Assembly (NCBI RefSeq): GCF_905220975.1
Contig: NZ_CAJNBK010000017.1
Coordinates: 62,001 to 126,000 of the forward strand
DNA from: Paraburkholderia haematera
GTDB lineage: Bacteria > Pseudomonadota > Gammaproteobacteria > Burkholderiales > Burkholderiaceae
Direction: 5' to 3'
Length of the DNA stretch: 64,000 nt
Made by a program: the position numbers and the translations under genes. The notes below the pieces were generated by a model. The model was not told where the DNA came from, did no database searches, and saw only the letters and a program-made list of their open reading frames with translations. Below, in pieces: positions 60,624 through 64,000 of the stretch (its first letter is position 1; each line of letters opens with the position of its first letter).

Positions 60624-61149
60624 CGCTCTTGCCCAGCTCAGCCTGCAGATGCTTCGCGTGTTCGAGATGCGCGACAAAGGCCGGACGCACCTTGACGAGA
60701 AGCGCCTTCAGTTCGGCGTTCTGCGCATTCGGAATCAACGTCTTGTCCAGCGCGTCGAGGACGCTCTCGTGGTAAGTCACCTCGTGGTCGATATACGCCC
60801 GGTCGAACTGTGGGCCCTTCAGCGTTTTCAGGTTGGCGAGGTTCGCGTCACCGCCTTGCTTGAGGCTCTGGCTCGTCGGATTGTCTTCCGGCGTCACGCC
60901 GAGTTTATGCACAAGGTCGGTGGCGGCCTTGTTGACGCCGCTATGATCGGTGACCATGCGTTGCGCGAATGCTTTGACATCCTTCGACTTCGTTGTCGAC
61001 TCCGCAAGCTTGCCCGCGTCGATATCCACCTGATTGGCGGTCACGACGATGGCGGCGATCTGGGGATCGGTGGGCCCGGCGCTCTGTGCCCAGCCAGGGA
61101 AGCTGGTAAGCGTGAGTGCACCGAACAGCGCTGCGCTGATTAACTTCAT
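60616..61149 (-). CDS. DUF4142 periplasmic protein
   Basis: A 177-residue exported protein from ATG 61147-61149 (MKLISAALFGALTLTSFPGW), signal cleavage probably after WAQ. The mature part is a helical DUF4142 domain: IVVTANQVDIDAGKLAESTT, VKAFAQRMVTDHSGVNKAAT and FDRAYIDHEVTYHESVLDAL, with conserved His residues that could bind metal. It is found beside stress sigma factors in many Burkholderiales. Confidence 0.9.
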   Translation of the reverse strand: MKLISAALFGALTLTSFPGWAQSAGPTDPQIAAIVVTANQVDIDAGKLAESTTKSKDVKAFAQRMVTDHSGVNKAATDLVHKLGVTPEDNPTSQSLKQGGDANLANLKTLKGPQFDRAYIDHEVTYHESVLDALDKTLIPNAQNAELKALLVKVRPAFVAHLEHAKHLQAELGKSGG

Positions 61150-61469
61150 GTTGCGTCTCCTGAATAGTGATGGCAAGTCCGGTCCGCACACGATCGCTCG
61201 GGGCCGATTCGATCTTGGATAGGGTGTTGGATGTCACGTGTGCGAGCCCCGTTCCCGTTTCCGGGCGCGGCTTACGATGCACATTGCTTTGACGCGGTTG
61301 CGAAACAGCCATGAGGAGCGTGACATGGCTTCGCAGCGTAGGGACGATATCGTCTGGAAAATGAGTGCTGAATCAGCAGAAAAGGCAGGAGGGTGTGCCC
61401 CCGAAGGGGCACGGAAGAAGCGCGTATCTGTTCCGGCCGCTGATCGGCCGGTGACTTAAGGAACCGGTG
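61150..61469. other. Intergenic region with a possible tiny ORF
   Basis: A 44-codon plus frame from ATG 61325 (MASQRRDDIVWKMSAESAEK) has GGAGCG 6 bases upstream. It is too short to trust. It otherwise holds the DUF4142 promoter and the end of the ClC transcript. Confidence 0.35.
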
Positions 61470-63260
61470 TTAAGGAACCGGCGGGAAGTGCCGCTTGCCG
61501 GCGTGGATTGGCAAGCGCCGGAAGCGTTCTTTCTTGTGCTCTTCGTCGAAGTGCGCAAGTGACGGCTTGACCAGATCGCTGCGCGACACGATGCCGACCA
61601 GTTGCAACGTTTCGGAGTCCGTGACTACGGGCAAGCGTTCGAGACCGTGCACCGCAAGCCGCGTTGCGACGAGCCGGCAGGTTTCGCTCGGCAATGCAAA
61701 TGCGGGGGAACGGTGGCGCAACACTTCAGCGAGGCGCGACTCGAGCGCATCTGCCGCCCCGTCATCGCGAATTTTTTCCAGTAGCGCGCGATCGACCACA
61801 CCCTCCAGCGCGCCGTGACGCACGACCGGATAGGCGCGATGCGTCTGCGTCGCACCGAAGAACGTTGCTAGCGCTTCGCCCACGGATATATCTCCATCGA
61901 TTGTCTCGACCGTACGCGACATCACCTCATCGACGTGGTGGCGCTCAAGCGGATCGACACCGTATTCCCGGTAGATGTGATAACCGCGCCGGGCAATTTT
62001 CTCGGTCATGATGGAGCGCTTCATGACGACCGTTGCAAACCCGTGCGCGACCAGCGTTGCCGCAAGCAGCGGCAGCAATGCGTTGCTGTCGTGCGTAAGA
62101 CCGAATGCGAAGACGATAGCGGTCAACGGCGCGCCCAACGTGGCGCCGAGCGTGGCCGCCATGCAGACGAGCGGCCACAGGGCTGGTTCACCGCCAGGCA
62201 ACACGTGACCGAGCACGACGCCGAGCCCCGCACCCAGCATGAGCAACGGCGCCAGGACACCGCCTGAAGTGCCCGAGCCCAACGCCACGACCCAGATGAT
62301 CGCCTTCACGATCAGGATCGCCAAAGCGATCTGAATGGCAATGTGCTGGTGCAACAGATCGCCGATCACATCGTAGCCGACGCCCAGCGCGCGAGGTTCG
62401 AGAAAGCCGCCGATGCCGACGACGAGGCCGCCGAGCGCGGGCCACCACATCCAGTGAATGGGCAGCTTGCCGAACAGGTCTTCAGTCTTGTACAAAGCGG
62501 CTGACAGGCCCGACGCGAGCGCGCCGGACATCAGGCCTGCAATGACGCAGGACACCAGCGACAGCGCGCCGGGCGGCGCAGTCTCGAGCGGAAACAGCGG
62601 CCCCGTGCCGAAGAATGCCGCACGCGCAAAACCCGCGACGGCGCACGCGAGCGCGACCGGCAGAAAACTACGCGGACGCCATTCGAACAGCAGCAGTTCG
62701 ACCGCCAGCAGCACGGCCGCCACTGGTGTACCAAAGACCGCCGTCATGCCTGCCGCCGCGCCGGCGACCAGCAACGTCTTGCGCTCCGCGGACGTGACCT
62801 TCACGCACTGCGCGATCAGCGACCCCAGTGCACCGCCTGTCATGATGATCGGGCCTTCCGCGCCGAACGGCCCGCCGCTGCCGATCACAATGCCGGACGA
62901 CAGCGGTTTGAGAATCGCCACTTTCGGCGACATGCGGCTCTTGCCGAACAGGATGGCTTCGATCGCTTCGGGAATGCCGTGGCCACGGATCTTCTCCGAG
63001 CCATAACGGGCCATGAAACCCACGATGAGGCCGCCGATCACAGGAACGACCACCACCCAGATACCTAACGTGTTGAGGGCCGGCGAGCGGTCCGCAAACG
63101 AAAATTGCTGGAAGAAAAACAGATTGGTGAACAGATGAATCAGGCTCAACAGCACAAATGCCGCGAGCGTGCTCAGGGCGCCGATCCCCGCAGCGAGTGC
63201 GGAAATGCCGGGAAGTCGCGCGTTGGTGGAAAAATCGCGCTTATGGGTATCGAGACTCAT
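61470..63260 (-). CDS. ClC-family chloride channel/antiporter with CBS domains
   Basis: A 596-residue membrane protein. Helices 1-420 hold the ClC core: IVIGSGGPFGAEGPIIMTGG (selectivity and GxEGP region, with GAEGP in place of the common GREGP), GTPVAAVLLAVELLLFEWRP and LGSGTSGGVLAPLLMLGAG. The C-terminal about 150 residues hold two CBS domains (VDEVMSRTVETIDGDISVGE and LVGIVSRSDLVKPSLA), which bind adenine nucleotides and regulate transport. ATG 63258-63260; the MarR gene lies 19 bp upstream on the same strand. Confidence 0.92.
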   Translation of the reverse strand: MSLDTHKRDFSTNARLPGISALAAGIGALSTLAAFVLLSLIHLFTNLFFFQQFSFADRSPALNTLGIWVVVVPVIGGLIVGFMARYGSEKIRGHGIPEAIEAILFGKSRMSPKVAILKPLSSGIVIGSGGPFGAEGPIIMTGGALGSLIAQCVKVTSAERKTLLVAGAAAGMTAVFGTPVAAVLLAVELLLFEWRPRSFLPVALACAVAGFARAAFFGTGPLFPLETAPPGALSLVSCVIAGLMSGALASGLSAALYKTEDLFGKLPIHWMWWPALGGLVVGIGGFLEPRALGVGYDVIGDLLHQHIAIQIALAILIVKAIIWVVALGSGTSGGVLAPLLMLGAGLGVVLGHVLPGGEPALWPLVCMAATLGATLGAPLTAIVFAFGLTHDSNALLPLLAATLVAHGFATVVMKRSIMTEKIARRGYHIYREYGVDPLERHHVDEVMSRTVETIDGDISVGEALATFFGATQTHRAYPVVRHGALEGVVDRALLEKIRDDGAADALESRLAEVLRHRSPAFALPSETCRLVATRLAVHGLERLPVVTDSETLQLVGIVSRSDLVKPSLAHFDEEHKKERFRRLPIHAGKRHFPPVP

Positions 63261-63279
63261 GGGGACTCAAAAAGGTGAC

Positions 63280-63693
63280 TCAGAAATCAATCCGGGGAAC
63301 ATTAAACGCGCCCTCAAGCGACTTCAGTTCGGCGCGGTGCATTTCGGCGAGACGGGCCAGCACCTGCTCGCCCGCTTTCAACAGATGAACCTCGACCTGG
63401 CGGCGGTCCGTCTGACTGACTTTTCTGCGGACCAGATCGAGCGCCTCACAACGGGATACGAGCGCGACCACGCCGTGATGCTGCGCCTGAAGCCGTTCCG
63501 CAAGCTCGCCGACGGTCGCCCAGTCGCGCTCCGGATAACCCTTGATATGCAGGAGCAGCAGATACTGCAACGGTGTGATGCCTTCGCCCTGGGCGGCCTG
63601 CTCAGAAAAACGCTCAAAGCGCCGCATCTGGTAGCGAAACTCGGACAACTGCTCGAAGTCCGTCTTGGTCAAGCCGCGAGCGAGTGTTTTCAT
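63280..63693 (-). CDS. MarR-family transcriptional regulator
   Basis: A 137-residue MarR protein: FEQLSEFRYQMRRFERFSEQ, ITPLQYLLLLHIKGYPERDW, then the winged helix (TVGELAERLQAQHHGVVALV, SRCEALDLVRRKVSQTDRRQ with the DxRQ wing). It precedes the ClC gene by 19 bp and follows a 17-bp palindrome at 63729-63745, its likely own operator. Confidence 0.93.
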   Translation of the reverse strand: MKTLARGLTKTDFEQLSEFRYQMRRFERFSEQAAQGEGITPLQYLLLLHIKGYPERDWATVGELAERLQAQHHGVVALVSRCEALDLVRRKVSQTDRRQVEVHLLKAGEQVLARLAEMHRAELKSLEGAFNVPRIDF

Positions 63694-63728
63694 CGGCGTT
63701 CCGTGGAGAAATAAGTAAAACTCTAATT

Positions 63729-63745
63729 ATATCACGCCGTGATAT
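63729..63745. promoter_or_regulatory. Palindromic operator of the MarR/ClC operon
   Basis: ATATCACG-C-CGTGATAT, a perfect 17-bp palindrome 35 bp before the MarR start, typical of MarR autoregulatory sites. Confidence 0.75.
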
Positions 63746-63782
63746 TTATGCGTGTGAGCATGCGCAAGCGTCTGTGATAGCG

Positions 63783-64000
63783 CTATGCCGCGCGTCGCTG
63801 CTTCGCGTAAGCCTGACGATAAAGTCCCGCGATGAGGTCGGCCTGCGTGATCATTCCGGCGAGCCGCTGATTCGAGTCCAGAACCGGGATGTGGTGGTGT
63901 CCATAGTTCGCAAACACCGGCACCAGTTCGACGATCGGCGTCGCAGCGTCGACCGTGTGAACGTCGACGTTCATCAGCGCACCGACGAGCGGCGCCGGGG
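63783..64000 (-). CDS. CBS-domain protein (HPP-family C-terminus), partial
   Basis: The C-terminal 72 or so residues of a protein running off the right edge. APLVGALMNVDVHTVDAATP and IVELVPVFANYGHHHIPVLD, then RLAGMITQADLIAGLYRQAY form a CBS motif of the kind that follows the membrane part of HPP-family proteins. The identity beyond one CBS domain rests on this resemblance. Confidence 0.7.
   Translation of the reverse strand, partial: PAPLVGALMNVDVHTVDAATPIVELVPVFANYGHHHIPVLDSNQRLAGMITQADLIAGLYRQAYAKQRRAA

Overview
The window is high-GC DNA with the gene content of a Burkholderiaceae bacterium (Paraburkholderia/Caballeronia/Burkholderia type): a Burkholderia-style porin, AAHS and MHS transporters, many LysR/GntR/TetR-controlled catabolic operons, and a parA-parB-rep replicon of the kind found on secondary replicons. 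It most likely lies on a megaplasmid or chromid, with remnants of a mobilizable plasmid next to the replicon. This placement is inferred from gene content, not from any database comparison.

Layout. (1) 1-3.2 kb: start of an M20 amidohydrolase, a LysR regulator and a porin. (2) 3.2-15 kb: a tightly overlapping minus-strand operon encoding a three-component Rieske oxygenase (alpha subunit, Rieske ferredoxin, FAD reductase), a PyrD/PyrK-like flavoprotein pair, an asparaginase-like protein, two cupins, a SnoaL-like and an EthD-like protein. It is divergent from a TetR regulator, an AAHS transporter and a maleate-isomerase-like enzyme. A palindrome GAATG-N-CATTC sits at the promoters of both the oxygenase operon and the transporter. 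(3) 15-22.7 kb: dienelactone hydrolase/NTF2 fusion, SDR, DUF35 + thiolase pair, frameshifted MHS transporter, acyl-CoA ligase and LysR. (4) 22.7-24.5 kb: ISKra4-like and IS5-like transposase relics. (5) 24.5-33.8 kb: GntR-MFS, then fatty-acid-hydroxylase-like protein, Fe-alcohol dehydrogenase and alpha/beta hydrolase, divergent from glcDEF. (6) 33.8-35.6 kb: decayed DNA.

(7) 35.6-48.2 kb: plasmid mobilization and leading region. It holds a large relaxase with a second gene nested in another frame, MobC, a candidate oriT, a ParB-like gene broken by two frameshifts, an ArdB/KlcA antirestriction gene, a DUF932 gene, ssb, several small plasmid genes, and a DNA-binding protein preceded by CGTTA palindromes. 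The ParB-like and antirestriction genes diverge from a 205-bp region bounded by a perfect 35-bp inverted repeat. (8) 48.3-49.3 kb: RES/Xre toxin-antitoxin pair. (9) 50.4-54.2 kb: parA, parB and rep, with near-identical 26-bp direct repeats flanking parAB. (10) 54.2-56.2 kb: mostly non-coding with gene fragments. (11) 56.2-64 kb: cysM, uspA, nitronate monooxygenase, an ECF sigma operon with cupredoxin and DUF4142 genes nearby, a ClC channel with CBS domains, a MarR regulator and the C-terminus of an HPP/CBS protein.

Several genes carry single-event frame breaks (MHS transporter, ParB-like, a small gene at 49.8 kb, transposases). For the non-mobile ones, either real decay or sequencing error is possible.
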